Shown: positions 16,546 through 27,481, counted from the first letter of the stretch. The stretch: 64,000 nucleotides of DNA from Oscillospiraceae bacterium (GCA_902779915.1 CACZDM010000002.1:188243-252242); one strand, 5' to 3'. Made by a program: numbers and translations. The notes: generated from the letters alone by a model not told the origin.

Positions 16546-17388
16546 TTAACCCTCCAACTGCGCTAAAATTGAATCAAGCTCTGCTTTTGCAAGCTTAAAT
16601 TGCTCTTCATTCGGAGCGCATCCATGCCACGAAACGTTGTTTTCCATATATGAAACACCCTTTCCTTTGATTGTTTTCATGACGATTGCCGACGGCCCAT
16701 CCTTGCAAGCCTTAGCAAGATTCACCGCGCGCTCGATTTGCTCAAAGTCGTGGCCATCAATTTGCATAACGTTAAATCCAAAAGATTCAAACTTTTGAGG
16801 GATCTTTGACAATCCAGCAACCTCTTGAACCGAGCCGTCGATTTGAAGCTGGTTGTTGTCAACAAAAAGACAGAGGTTGTCTAGTTTATAGTGGGATGCA
16901 AACATCAAAGCCTCCCAAACCTGGCCCTCTTCGATTTCTCCATCACCTAAAACGCAATATACCCGAACGCCCGATCCGTCAAGCTTTGCGCCAAGAGCCA
17001 TCCCGCAAGCAGCAGAAACGCCCTGACCCAATGAGCCGGTTGACATGTCAACTCCGGGGGTTGAATTCATGTTTGGATGACCCTGAAGAAAAGCCCCCAT
17101 TTTTCGCAAAGACTTCAAATCCTCAAGCTTAAAAAATCCCATATGAGCCAAAACGGAATATAGAGCCGGCGCAGCGTGGCCTTTTGACAAAACAAATCGA
17201 TCACGATTGGGATCTTGGGGAGCCTTGGGATTTAAATTTAGCTCCCTAGAATAGAGGTATGCTAGCAAATCTGCAATCGACAAAGAGCCGCCAGGATGGC
17301 CAGATTTCGCGCCATACACGCTTTCCAAGACCCCTATTCGGATTTTGCAGGCAAGACTTTTAAGGCTTTTTAAACAATCAATATCCAT
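16546..17388 (-). CDS. transketolase, N-terminal (thiamine diphosphate) subunit
   Basis: A 280-residue protein. The start is set at the ATG at 17388, behind AGGAGAAGATTT; the open frame goes 26 codons further but without a ribosome site. It has GHPGGSLSIADLLA, the SKGHAAPALY loop and the thiamine diphosphate/Mg site GDGEIEEGQVWEA, about 30 residues before FVDNNQLQIDG. These cover the whole pyrophosphate-binding half. It pairs with the C-terminal subunit immediately downstream. A TTGAAT/TATATA promoter lies about 55 nt upstream. Confidence 0.95.
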   Translation of the reverse strand: MDIDCLKSLKSLACKIRIGVLESVYGAKSGHPGGSLSIADLLAYLYSRELNLNPKAPQDPNRDRFVLSKGHAAPALYSVLAHMGFFKLEDLKSLRKMGAFLQGHPNMNSTPGVDMSTGSLGQGVSAACGMALGAKLDGSGVRVYCVLGDGEIEEGQVWEALMFASHYKLDNLCLFVDNNQLQIDGSVQEVAGLSKIPQKFESFGFNVMQIDGHDFEQIERAVNLAKACKDGPSAIVMKTIKGKGVSYMENNVSWHGCAPNEEQFKLAKAELDSILAQLEG

Positions 17389-17442
17389 AAATCTTCTCCT
17401 CGCATTTTTATATTTAAAAACAAAAAGAAATATCTGCGATAA

Positions 17443-17471
17443 TATATACAAACAGTCATAAAACAATTCAA
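17443..17471 (-). promoter_or_regulatory. probable promoter of the transketolase operon
   Basis: On the - strand TTGAAT (17466-17471) and TATATA (17443-17448) are separated by 17 nt, upstream of the start at 17388. Confidence 0.5.
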
Positions 17472-17718
17472 AGCATGTTTTATTAAGAAAAAATGAAAAC
17501 TCACACGTTTAAAAATCTTCTTTTTAATTATATCACATCCCATCGAAATATCAAGTGGCGATGCTGGTTTTTTTTAATTTTTAGGTTTTAGCGATCAAAA
17601 GCCGTCATTTTTAACATGATTTACGATTATATTTGTTGCTCTGACGAGAAATAATTAATAATGGATGTTAAATTTTCATATTTTTTATATTATACACATT
17701 TTTTGGAGGTCGATTTAA

Positions 17719-18015
17719 ATGGTGTGTAGATTAGAGGAACTCAGAGACAAAAACGTTATAAACATCAAAAGCGGAGCAAATCTGGGCTGCGTTGATGATG
17801 TTGTCATAGACACTTGTTCTGCGGAGGTGAAATCGCTTGTTATATACGGAAGGTGTAGATTTTTTGGGATTTTCGGGAGGGAGGATGATGTTGTTGTTTC
17901 TTGGGAAAACATCAGCGTGATCGGTGATGATGCGATACTTGTCTGTTTTGACCACATGCCGCGTAACTGCCAATCCAGAAAGAAAAAAAATTTTTTTAGC
18001 TCATTATTTAAGTGA
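17719..18015 (+). CDS. YlmC/YmxH family sporulation protein (PRC-barrel)
   Basis: A 98-residue protein with the PRC-barrel pattern of YlmC/YmxH: an N-terminal LRDKNVINIKSGANLG, then DDVVIDTCSAEVKSLVIYG, FFGIFGREDDVVVSWENI and a basic tail. Members occur in endospore formers and are used as sporulation-associated markers; the precise biochemical role is not known. ATG at 17719 is preceded by TTGGAGG. It stands alone, with divergent and downstream promoters on each side. Confidence 0.9.
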   Translation: MVCRLEELRDKNVINIKSGANLGCVDDVVIDTCSAEVKSLVIYGRCRFFGIFGREDDVVVSWENISVIGDDAILVCFDHMPRNCQSRKKKNFFSSLFK

Positions 18016-18062
18016 TTATGGATATTTTTGAAAATATTTAGCAAAAATTTAAAAAAAAGGGG

Positions 18063-18091
18063 TTGACAAATTGACAAAGCGAATATACAAT
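18063..18091 (+). promoter_or_regulatory. promoter of the secreted-protein pair
   Basis: TTGACA (18063-18068) and TACAAT (18086-18091) with a 17-nt spacer. The expected transcript starts near 18098, leaving a ~175-nt leader before the ATG at 18273. Confidence 0.65.
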
Positions 18092-18272
18092 TGAATTTAA
18101 GGGGAGGTGTACACTGATTAAAGCTCCTGGAATTCTTTTACGAATTCGCCAAACTGCTCAACCCCCCTATACGTCAAAACCGGTCTTAGCTTTTTGTGTG
18201 TAAAAAAACAAACCATGATTTAAAATAATTTAAATTCATTAAATTTATTATTTTGCTAGGAGGTTTTTGAAA
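18092..18272 (+). promoter_or_regulatory. structured 5' leader of the secreted-protein gene
   Basis: The leader has a strong ribosome-site-like GGGGAGG (18101) with no ATG behind it, although a CTG at 18114 opens 29 codons before a stop. It also has an inverted GAATTC pair flanking TTTTAC, and a CCCCCC run that can pair with GGGGAGG. It could mask or mimic a ribosome site. No known riboswitch class is recognised. Confidence 0.4.
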
Positions 18273-18782
18273 ATGTTAAGTAAAATCAAAAAAGTTTTAG
18301 TTTCTCTGGCTTTGGCAGCAAGCCTTGCTCTTGCTCCAATGAATGTTTCGGCGGCTACCTTAACTAAAGATTCAAAGGGGTCAACAAAGGTTACCTACCA
18401 AAAGGAGGCTGCTCTTAAAAAGGCTGCTGCCGACGCTGATTATATGGTTGAAGTTCCTGAATCTATTTCGTTCAGTGCAAACAAGTTGGAAGAGGAGATG
18501 GAGCTTAAATTATTGAATAATGACGTAAAGAAAGAGATTACTATAACACCATCATTTGCTCCAGATAAAGAAATATACACAGACCTAGATGAATCTCATT
18601 TAGTTTTTGAGGAGTCGAGTGCTACATTTAAATCGGATGCAGATTTGGAGTCTGTCCAAAAAATTAACGCCAGACTTACTGAAAACGGTAAAGAGGCAAT
18701 CGAAACGGCCATGGATGAAAATTCAGGCGAAGTTGTAATCGGACAGATTAATTATGCCGTTGAGCTTGCTGAAGCCGAGTAA
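18273..18782 (+). CDS. secreted protein A with duplicated signal peptide
   Basis: A 169-residue protein; the ATG at 18273 is used, 9 nt after AGGAGG, rather than the TTG two codons earlier. Residues 1-27 are a signal peptide (Lys-rich n-region, then VSLALAASLALAPMNVSA, cut after Ala). The mature part has a beta-rich look, with YMVEVPESISF near its start, a pattern (VxVPxSI) that I know from WxL-like and other surface beta-sandwich proteins. No WxL motif, sortase site or lipobox is present. The signal peptide and ribosome site are nucleotide-identical to those of the next gene. Family not recognised. Confidence 0.75.
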   Translation: MLSKIKKVLVSLALAASLALAPMNVSAATLTKDSKGSTKVTYQKEAALKKAAADADYMVEVPESISFSANKLEEEMELKLLNNDVKKEITITPSFAPDKEIYTDLDESHLVFEESSATFKSDADLESVQKINARLTENGKEAIETAMDENSGEVVIGQINYAVELAEAE

Positions 18783-18871
18783 TATATTAAAAAATTGATC
18801 TAAACTCTGCTGAAAAAATCAACCCTTGGTTTAAACTTATTAAATTTACTATTTTTTGGGGGTTTTTGAAA

Positions 18872-19573
18872 ATGTTAAGTAAAATCAAAAAAGTTTTAGT
18901 TTCTCTGGCTTTGGCAGCAAGCCTTGCTCTTGCTCCAATGAATGTTTCGGCTGATCAGTATATAACCGAAGAAACTGCTCCAAGCGGGGAGGAGGGGAAG
19001 GTATTCACAAAGGTTTATGTAAAGGGTACGCAGTATCAGACGAGGTGGACAGTCGAGGTCCCTGCATCAATTACAATTAATTTGGACAATGCCAAGTCTG
19101 ATCCCGGTGTTTTGCATATATTTGTTAGAGCTGCAGAGGATATACCGACAGGTTCAACGTTAAAAGTAACGCCAACGTTTAGTGTGAGAGGCGAAGATAA
19201 AGTTACAATTTGGGCAACTGCCACTCAAAATAATGTTCCTATCACAATGGAAACGCCTGTTGGCAGTACCGGCCTTAAAATTGACGCGAACTTGTTGGCG
19301 TTTGGCACTTATACGGGGGAGGGTGCTTTTGATGCATCAGGTAGTTTGATCTCAAGTAATTTTACCGCAGACACTAATATGGCTATGTTCAACCCACCAT
19401 CTAGGGATGCACTTAAGGATATCCCCATTAATGTGAACAAGAATATGACGGATACAGCCAAACAAAACATCCCTACCCCTGATAACTCCTCCGGTGACCC
19501 TAGAATTGCAGAAAATCAACAAATCGGAAAAATTACCTATGAGTGCGAATTGGTTCCTCCTTCCGGCACCTGA
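18872..19573 (+). CDS. secreted protein B with duplicated signal peptide
   Basis: A 233-residue protein; ATG at 18872 behind GGGGG. The first 26 residues equal those of protein A, and the DNA from 18861 to 18951 is identical to 18262-18352. The mature part diverges but keeps WTVEVPASITINL near the start and TYECEL near the end, against YMVEVPESISF and INYAVEL in protein A. The two are therefore remote paralogues under one signal sequence. It is probably a single beta-sandwich, secreted and perhaps bound non-covalently to the surface. No enzyme motif is seen. A terminator follows at 19592. Confidence 0.75.
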   Translation: MLSKIKKVLVSLALAASLALAPMNVSADQYITEETAPSGEEGKVFTKVYVKGTQYQTRWTVEVPASITINLDNAKSDPGVLHIFVRAAEDIPTGSTLKVTPTFSVRGEDKVTIWATATQNNVPITMETPVGSTGLKIDANLLAFGTYTGEGAFDASGSLISSNFTADTNMAMFNPPSRDALKDIPINVNKNMTDTAKQNIPTPDNSSGDPRIAENQQIGKITYECELVPPSGT

Positions 19574-19591
19574 TTAATTAAACAAATCTAG

Positions 19592-19631
19592 ATGCCCCGC
19601 CTTTGCTTTTTAAGGGGGGCATTTAGTCTTG
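19592..19631 (+). terminator. terminator after secreted protein B
   Basis: ATGCCCC-G-CCTT pairs with AAGG-GGGGCAT (one bulged G), followed by ATTTAGTCTT. Confidence 0.65.
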
Positions 19632-19760
19632 AAACATCGGCTATGTAGGGGCTCCTAGGAGCATTATCCAAAGCAAATTGACTGATAACGCATATAATAT
19701 AGCTTGGTTTGCATATTATTTAATAGTTCTAGTGTTTTTTAGATTTGGAGGATTGTTTAA

Positions 19761-21023
19761 ATGAAACGGACGGCTGGTTGGTTGGCGTTTTTGGTTTGTT
19801 TAGTGTTTAGTGTTTTGTTGTTTTGTCAAGGCCCATTGGATTTTTCCTATGAAAGTTCGGCGAAAAATCCCGAGCCGGGCGAGCAAAAGACGGCTGGCGG
19901 AACAAAAGAAGGTTTGCAGGAAATGCGCGGCTGTTGGTTTTCATATTTGGAATGGCAGCGTATTTTGCAAAACAAAAACAAGGAGCAGTTTGAAAAGAGC
20001 GTCAGAGCGGTTTTTGAAAATTTAAAAGCTTGCAAAATTAACGCCTTGATGCTCCATCTGCGAGCGTTTGGGGATGCTTTCTATCCCTCAAGCCTTTCCC
20101 CAATTTCGAAATATTTTGCTGGAAATTTGTGTGAACAGGTTGAATATGATCCGCTAAAAATAATAATTGAGATTGCAAAGGAATATAATATATCTGTTCA
20201 CGGTTGGATTAATCCCCTTCGGACAATGTCGGATGATGATTTTTCAAAAATTTCCGATAAATATATCCTCAAAAAGTGGAAGTTGGCTCAAAATTCAAGT
20301 GACTACTATATGAAGGATTTGACCGGAAGGTATATCCTGATCCCAACAAATCCCGAGGTCAGGGGCTTTATTTCGGATGTCATAGGCGAGATATTGAGCC
20401 GCTATGACCTTTGCGGAATTCACATTGACGACTATTTTTATCCGTCCAGGATTAATGAATTAAAAGAAAATGACGTTTCGTATTACAATAAAGTTAAGCC
20501 GGGTTGTGATATAAACACATGGCGCAGGCAGGGGACGTCTGAGCTTGTCAAGCAGCTGTATAAAAAATGCCACGAAATCAAGCCGGACGCAAAATTTGGG
20601 GTCAGCCCTCAAGCGAACATGAAAAACAACTTCAACTCCATGTTCATAGACACAAAGCTTTGGCTGTCTGAACCCGGTTATTTGGACTATATTATGCCGC
20701 AAATTTATTTTGGCTTTGAAAATTCGTCAAGTCCATTCGACAAAACCTTTGATGAGTGGAATAATTTAATCAAAAATGACGCGGAACTTTATGTTGGCCT
20801 GGCTGCATACAAAGTCGGAATGGAACATGATCAATACGCTGGCCTTGGCGCGAAGGAATGGAAAGAAAAGACGGATATTTTAAAGCGCCAGGAAGAATAT
20901 TGCAGGAAGTGTGAAAAATATAGGGGATATTGTCTATTTTCATATCAATCCATATTTCAGGCGGATGGAAATGTGAATCCAAAAACAAAGCAAGAGATCG
21001 AAAATTTAAACAGCCTGTCTTAA
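19761..21023 (+). CDS. family 10-like glycosyl hydrolase (GHL10/DUF187, YngK-like)
   Basis: A 420-residue protein with a signal peptide or anchor at residues 5-26, followed by a low-complexity linker. The catalytic part (from ~55) opens EMRGCWFSYLEWQRIL, then INALMLHLRAFGDAFYPS, HGWINPLRTM, GIHIDDYFYPS and LDYIMPQIYFGFEN. These are the recurring beta/alpha-barrel strands of the GHL10 (DUF187) family, exemplified by YngK of Bacillus. The acidic residues in HIDDYF are typical active-site candidates. It acts outside the membrane, probably on glycans or peptidoglycan; substrate is unknown. ATG at 19761 follows TTTGGAGG. A strong terminator follows. Confidence 0.9.
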   Translation: MKRTAGWLAFLVCLVFSVLLFCQGPLDFSYESSAKNPEPGEQKTAGGTKEGLQEMRGCWFSYLEWQRILQNKNKEQFEKSVRAVFENLKACKINALMLHLRAFGDAFYPSSLSPISKYFAGNLCEQVEYDPLKIIIEIAKEYNISVHGWINPLRTMSDDDFSKISDKYILKKWKLAQNSSDYYMKDLTGRYILIPTNPEVRGFISDVIGEILSRYDLCGIHIDDYFYPSRINELKENDVSYYNKVKPGCDINTWRRQGTSELVKQLYKKCHEIKPDAKFGVSPQANMKNNFNSMFIDTKLWLSEPGYLDYIMPQIYFGFENSSSPFDKTFDEWNNLIKNDAELYVGLAAYKVGMEHDQYAGLGAKEWKEKTDILKRQEEYCRKCEKYRGYCLFSYQSIFQADGNVNPKTKQEIENLNSLS

Positions 21024-21033
21024 ATTTTTGACT

Positions 21034-21067
21034 AGCCAGATCATTTTAAAATGGTCTGGCTTTTTTT
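21034..21067 (+). terminator. terminator after the glycosidase gene
   Basis: AGCCAGATCATTTT pairs with AAAATGGTCTGGCT and is followed by seven T. Its 3' arm contains the last codons of the convergent gene. Confidence 0.9.
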
Positions 21068-22566
21068 GACGCCTCTTTAAAAACACTGCTGAGATTTTCA
21101 ACAACATTCGTTGCAAGAACACATCTTGTGTCTTTTCCAGCTTCAACCAACAAGTCTGCTGCTCGCCCATGCGCATATATTGCGTTTGAGATTGCTTGTT
21201 GGATGCTTTTGTGTGACGGAACAAAGGCTGTGATAATCCCGGTCAGGACGTCTCCCGTTCCTGCTTTTGCAAGGCTTTGATTTCCGCTTTGGTTGACAAA
21301 TTGATTTCCATCGGGGGTTGAAAGAATTGTGTGTGGACCTTTTAAAACCAAAAAACAGTTTAGTCCCATCGCCTTTTGCTTTGAAATTTCAAATCTGTTT
21401 TTTTGAATTTCGCTGGTTTCCATGCCACACAGTCGCGCCATTTCACCGGTGTGTGGGGTCAAAATTGAAGGGCTTTTTCTCGCTTTGAGAAGTTTTAGTA
21501 GATCAGAGTCCAAAAAATAAAGCGCATCAGCGTCTAAAACTATCGGCAAATCGCTCAAAATTGCTTTTTTAACAACGTTTCTTGCGCAAAAGTTCCGAGA
21601 TATCCCGGGTCCGCAGGCGATTATGTCGACTTTTTCTGGAATTTCAAAGTCGCGTAAAGTCCCGTTTTCTTCAAGACATTTTGTGTATGTCGCTTCGGGC
21701 AGATGAGCCGTGATGTGGCTTTTAACAGCTTGTGTCGTCGCCATTTTCAAAAGTCCAATTCCGGCCGAAAAACAGGCCTTTGCGCAAAGAATGGCTGCTC
21801 CGGGCATATGGTCGCTTCCTGAAACAATTAAAGCGCTTTTGTTTGTCGACTTATTGGCGTTTGGAGCGGGGGAGGGGAGAGTTGAAAAAAAGTCGCTCCT
21901 GCTCCAGGTTTGCTTGATTTGAGCTTGATTTTTTTGGTCATACACAATTCCGGCATCAACAACCAAGATTTTGCCATAGTTTAGCTTGGATGGATATAAA
22001 AATGCGCTGATTTTTGGGAAGGATATTGTTAAAGTCAAATCGGCTCGGATTGCGTTTTTTGAGACTCCCCCGTCTGCCGAAACCCCGCTTGGGATGTCGA
22101 TTGCGATGATTTTTGCATTTGATTGATTTATTTTATGAAAGACTTCACAATACTCGGGCGAAATCTCTCCTCTAAATCCAATTCCAAACATGGCGTCAAC
22201 GATTATTGTGGACTTTTGTATAATATTTTCGACTGAACTTGAATATTTCACAAAGTCATATCCGTGTTTTAAATATAAATTCATGTGATATAACGCAGCA
22301 TTTTTATACTCCGACGGATCCTCCAAGAGCACTAAATTCACATTGAAATTCAAATTTTTCAGGCGTCTCGCAGCAACGATTCCATCCCCGCCATTGTTTC
22401 CTCGGCCGCAAAAAACGCTTATTGTGTCGCTGGGTTTGGCAAATTTTAAAATTTCGTGGCATATCGCCTGGCCCGCATTTTCCATCAACATTTCAGATGC
22501 AATTCCCAATCCATTAATCGTGTGTTCATCGGCGGCATACGCTTCTTTTTTGTTAAATATAATCAT
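21046..22566 (-). CDS. nnr: bifunctional NAD(P)H-hydrate epimerase / ADP-dependent dehydratase
   Basis: A 506-residue fusion. Residues ~1-215 are the YjeF_N epimerase domain (FCGRGNNGGDGIVAARRL, IVDAMFGIGFRGE, IAIDIPSGVSADGG). Residues ~230-500 are the YjeF_C ribokinase-like dehydratase (SDHMPGAAILCAKACFSAG, ACGPGIS, ILTPHTGEMARL, VNQSGNQSLAKAGTGDVLTG). It repairs hydrated NADH and NADPH using ADP. The two-domain fusion is the normal bacterial arrangement. The start follows AAGGGGG. It stands upstream of nothing on its own strand, and the dnaJ terminator precedes it, so it has its own transcript. Confidence 0.95.
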   Translation of the reverse strand: MIIFNKKEAYAADEHTINGLGIASEMLMENAGQAICHEILKFAKPSDTISVFCGRGNNGGDGIVAARRLKNLNFNVNLVLLEDPSEYKNAALYHMNLYLKHGYDFVKYSSSVENIIQKSTIIVDAMFGIGFRGEISPEYCEVFHKINQSNAKIIAIDIPSGVSADGGVSKNAIRADLTLTISFPKISAFLYPSKLNYGKILVVDAGIVYDQKNQAQIKQTWSRSDFFSTLPSPAPNANKSTNKSALIVSGSDHMPGAAILCAKACFSAGIGLLKMATTQAVKSHITAHLPEATYTKCLEENGTLRDFEIPEKVDIIACGPGISRNFCARNVVKKAILSDLPIVLDADALYFLDSDLLKLLKARKSPSILTPHTGEMARLCGMETSEIQKNRFEISKQKAMGLNCFLVLKGPHTILSTPDGNQFVNQSGNQSLAKAGTGDVLTGIITAFVPSHKSIQQAISNAIYAHGRAADLLVEAGKDTRCVLATNVVENLSSVFKEASKKARPF

Positions 22567-22580
22567 AAATAAGCCCCCTT

Positions 22581-22632
22581 AAAAAAATAAATCAGCCCCC
22601 AATAAAATAGCTGACACATTGAGGGTTGATTT
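22581..22632 (-). terminator. terminator of the hrcA-grpE-dnaK-dnaJ operon
   Basis: On the - strand AAATCAACCCTCAAT pairs with ATTGGGGGCTGATTT and is followed by ATTTTTTT. It starts 5 nt after the dnaJ stop. Confidence 0.85.
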
Positions 22633-22636
22633 AATT

Positions 22637-23794
22637 CTAGTTAAACATATCTTTTATCCTATCAAAAAAACCTTTTCTTTTGTGATAATTCTTTTCATCC
22701 AGAGAATTATCGAACTCTTTGATTAATTTTCGTTGCTTTTCATTTAGGTTGCGTGGAACTTCAATAATGGTTGTTATTAGCATATCTCCTCGGCTGTGGG
22801 AGTGAAGCCTGGTGACACCTTTGCCTTTAAGCCTGAAAGTTGTTCCTGGCTGGGTTCCTTCGGGAATATTATATTTGACTTTGCCGTCTATTGTTGGAAC
22901 AACGAGCTCAGCGCCGCTAACTGCCTGCGCATATGTTATTGGTATATCACACAATATGTCAAATCCATGCCTTTTAAATAGCGGATCCGGCCGAACAGTT
23001 ATTGCGATGTTTAGGTCCCCATATGGGCCACCATTAGAGCCAGCGTTTCCTTCGCCAGAAACAACCAAAGTCTGGCCATCATCAATTCCAGCGGGTATAT
23101 TGACGGAAATCTTTTTGGATTTTGACTTTTTGCCAGTTCCGTGGCAGCTTGAGCATGGGTTTGATATAACCTGGCCCTTTCCGCCACATCTTGGGCATGT
23201 TGTTGCGGAAGTCATGATTCCAAAAGGAGTTCTCTGTTGGGTCCTGACCTGGCCGGTTCCGCCGCAATTTGGGCATTTTGACGGAGCTGAGCCGGAAGCA
23301 GCACCTGTTCCTCCGCATGAATCGCATCTGTCCATTTTTTGAACGTTCACTTCTTTAGACGTTCCTTTACAAGCTTCAAAAAATGAGATTGTTATGCTTG
23401 CGAATGTGTTTTGGCCTCTTCTTGGAGCGTTTGAGCGCCTTGATCCAGAAAATCCGCCGAACCCGGAAAATCCGCCGCCTTCTCCAAACATTTTGTCTAT
23501 GATGTCTTCCAAATCAACGCCAAATCCGCCCGCGCCATATTGCCCAGAACCAGCGCCAGAAAAGTTTGAATCAACTCCCGCGTGTCCAAATTGGTCATAT
23601 CTCGCTTTTTTTGTTGAGTCGCTCAAAACTTCATATGCTTCGCTTATTTCCTTAAACTTTGCCTCCGCCTCTTTGTCTCCAGGGCACAAATCCGGGTGAT
23701 ATTTCTTTGCTAATTTGCGATATGCTTTTTTTATCTCGCTGTCTGAAGCTCCGCGTGATAGGCCTAAAACCTCATAATAATCTCGTTTACTCAT
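22637..23794 (-). CDS. dnaJ: co-chaperone DnaJ (Hsp40)
   Basis: A 385-residue type I DnaJ. The start is the ATG at 23794 ([11 protein letters not shown]); a longer frame to 23836 lacks family support. It has the J-domain with [10 protein letters not shown] (HPD), a Gly/Phe-rich linker rich in GGFGG, and four zinc-finger repeats ([32 protein letters not shown]). The substrate-binding C-domain follows. It stimulates the DnaK ATPase and delivers unfolded clients. It is the last gene of the CIRCE-controlled operon, separated from dnaK by a hairpin. Confidence 0.97.
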   Translation of the reverse strand: MSKRDYYEVLGLSRGASDSEIKKAYRKLAKKYHPDLCPGDKEAEAKFKEISEAYEVLSDSTKKARYDQFGHAGVDSNFSGAGSGQYGAGGFGVDLEDIIDKMFGEGGGFSGFGGFSGSRRSNAPRRGQNTFASITISFFEACKGTSKEVNVQKMDRCDSCGGTGAASGSAPSKCPNCGGTGQVRTQQRTPFGIMTSATTCPRCGGKGQVISNPCSSCHGTGKKSKSKKISVNIPAGIDDGQTLVVSGEGNAGSNGGPYGDLNIAITVRPDPLFKRHGFDILCDIPITYAQAVSGAELVVPTIDGKVKYNIPEGTQPGTTFRLKGKGVTRLHSHSRGDMLITTIIEVPRNLNEKQRKLIKEFDNSLDEKNYHKRKGFFDRIKDMFN

Positions 23795-23828
23795 CACGGT
23801 TTCTTCCTCCAAAACCTGCACAAAACCG

Positions 23829-23867
23829 AAAAGCAAGGCGTTTTTTTAGTTTTAAATCCTTGCTTTT
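23829..23867 (-). repeat. hairpin between dnaK and dnaJ
   Basis: AAAAGCAAGG (23829-23838) and CCTTGCTTTT (23858-23867) form a perfect 10-bp stem with a 19-nt loop in the 93-nt dnaK-dnaJ gap. With its short T-run it could terminate partially or protect a processed dnaK mRNA end. Confidence 0.6.
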
Positions 23868-23887
23868 TTAAATTGCGCAGGATACTG

Positions 23888-25735
<1,848 letters not shown>

Positions 25736-25785
25736 TTACCTCCAAATAATTTAACTATATTTATATTTTTTACTATTAGTATCAT

Positions 25786-26373
25786 CTACGGATTAGCCAC
25801 AACAACCATCGCGTGGCGAATAACCGTGTCATTTAGCATATATCCTTTTTGCAAAACCTGACAAACAGTGTTGTGAGAATAACCTTCATCCTCAATGACG
25901 TTGATTGCGTTATGGCAATTTGGATCAAACTCTTTACCCAGGCTTTGAATTTCCAAAACTCCAATCTTTTTTAAAGCGTCCGAAAATTGGTTGACTATTA
26001 ATTTAACACCCTGGCTGAGCTTGGAGCCGTCTTCTGAAGCTTCAAGCGCGCGTTCAAGGCTGTCTAAAACAGCAAGCAAAGGGGTGATGCAATCGGCTTT
26101 TGCGGATGAATATATCTCCTGCTTTTCTTTGATTGTTCGCTTGCGAAAATTGTCAAACTCAGCCTTAAGCCGCAAATCCCTGTCTTTTAAAATTTTAAGC
26201 TCGCTTTCAAGCTTCTGGATTTCCAAAACATAATCTTCAACGCTTTTTTCAAATTCTTCTTCATCAAAAGCCTCTCCCTCCTCAATCTCATCTTCCAATT
26301 TCAAGCTTTTTGTTTCGTCAAGATTTTGAGGTCCATTTTCTTTAAAAGTGTCTTTTTCTTTCTCTTCGCTCAT
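25786..26373 (-). CDS. grpE: nucleotide exchange factor GrpE
   Basis: A 195-residue GrpE. The ATG at 26373 is chosen over a TTG two codons earlier. It has an acidic disordered N-terminus (~1-45), a long coiled coil (VEDYVLEIQKLESELKILKD), the family motif LRLKAEFDNFRKRTIKEKQE, and a beta-wing end with ID-like VLQKGYMLNDTVIRHAMVVV. It releases ADP from DnaK. It starts within 10 nt of the hrcA stop, so the genes are coupled. Confidence 0.96.
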   Translation of the reverse strand: MSEEKEKDTFKENGPQNLDETKSLKLEDEIEEGEAFDEEEFEKSVEDYVLEIQKLESELKILKDRDLRLKAEFDNFRKRTIKEKQEIYSSAKADCITPLLAVLDSLERALEASEDGSKLSQGVKLIVNQFSDALKKIGVLEIQSLGKEFDPNCHNAINVIEDEGYSHNTVCQVLQKGYMLNDTVIRHAMVVVANP

Positions 26374-26379
26374 ATTCAA

Positions 26380-27417
26380 CTAATCTCCTTCCTCTTTTTC
26401 AGCTTCGCCCAGCATATTATCAATTATGGATGTGACACTTTGCGAAAAATAAGAAACATATGGGATAATTTCTTGATAGTTTAGTCTGATTGGCCCAATA
26501 ACACCAAAAGATCCGAATTGCTCAGAGGTTCCATATTTTGTCAAAATTAGGCTTGAATTTCCGATTAAAAATGTGTCATTTTCCTTTCCAAAAACTATGT
26601 TAATCCCCGAAAAAGCGCTTGATAATATGTTTTCTATTTTGTCTTTGGCCGACATGAATTCTATTAACTCATCAGCCTTTAGCCCATCATATTTTAAAAG
26701 GTTATTTTCGCCTTTTAAGTCGATTTGCGTCTTTGAAATTTCATCAGACATTTTGTGAAGTGTTTCCAGAAGGGGGGAAAGACTCAAAGTGTAGCTGCCC
26801 ATAGCTTCTGCCAGTTTTTGAAAAACATCATCATCAAATGAATCGATTGAAATTCCCTTGAGATTTTTATTAATCGTCTCCTGGAAAAATTTAAGCTGCT
26901 GATTTGTTATGTCAAACTGCATTCGGCAAATTTTATTTTTCACTTCACCTGATGAGGTTATTATCAAAACAGCATAAACCCTTCTCCCTGTTGGAATAAC
27001 TTCAACTTTAGATATAACCGAAAATTTGGGGATGTTGTTTGTTGAAATGGCCGCAAGCCCCGTTATTTCAGAAAGAGCGCCCAGAGCATTGTCAACAACA
27101 GCAGAAACAGAGCTTGTGTCTGCACGAAGCAAATCGTCGATTGACTTTTTCTCTTGATCGGTTAGATTTTTTGGCTTAACAATTTGGTTTATATATGCTC
27201 TAAAGCCGAGGTATGTTGGAATCCTTCCAGCCGAAGTGTGAGGCTGCTCTAAAAAGCCAGCTTTTTCAAGTTTAGCCATGTCATTTCGTATTGTCGCTGG
27301 CGAAACAGCTTTATTGAGTTTTAAGCAGACAGAAACGCTTCCAACTGGCTCGCCAGTTTCAATATATAAATTAACTATATGCTCTAATATTTTCAGCCGC
27401 CTTTCATCATTTTTCAT
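26380..27417 (-). CDS. hrcA: heat-shock repressor HrcA
   Basis: A 345-residue repressor from the ATG at 27417 (GAGG 8 nt upstream); a GTG lies three codons earlier. The N-terminal winged helix (RRLKILEHIVNLYIETGEPV, then VSPATIRNDMAKLEKAGFL) and HTSAGRIPTYLGFRAYI are typical. It binds the CIRCE operator that lies 34 nt upstream of its own start and is folded by GroEL in the known model, giving self-repression of hrcA-grpE-dnaK-dnaJ. Confidence 0.96.
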   Translation of the reverse strand: MKNDERRLKILEHIVNLYIETGEPVGSVSVCLKLNKAVSPATIRNDMAKLEKAGFLEQPHTSAGRIPTYLGFRAYINQIVKPKNLTDQEKKSIDDLLRADTSSVSAVVDNALGALSEITGLAAISTNNIPKFSVISKVEVIPTGRRVYAVLIITSSGEVKNKICRMQFDITNQQLKFFQETINKNLKGISIDSFDDDVFQKLAEAMGSYTLSLSPLLETLHKMSDEISKTQIDLKGENNLLKYDGLKADELIEFMSAKDKIENILSSAFSGINIVFGKENDTFLIGNSSLILTKYGTSEQFGSFGVIGPIRLNYQEIIPYVSYFSQSVTSIIDNMLGEAEKEEGD

Positions 27418-27450
27418 ATATTTCACACCTCAGCACACGATGAATGATTC

Positions 27451-27477
27451 TTAGCACTCATATTATCTGAGTGCTAA
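27451..27477 (-). promoter_or_regulatory. CIRCE operator
   Basis: TTAGCACTC (27451-27459), nine spacer nt, GAGTGCTAA (27469-27477): a perfect match to the CIRCE consensus. It lies just downstream of the promoter below and upstream of hrcA, the standard site of HrcA repression. Confidence 0.98.
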
Positions 27478-27481
27478 TATT

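Noticed and set aside
19671..19700. Promoter-like TTGACT and TATAAT before the glycosidase gene
   Set aside because: Only 9 nt separate the two boxes, which does not fit a sigma-A promoter.
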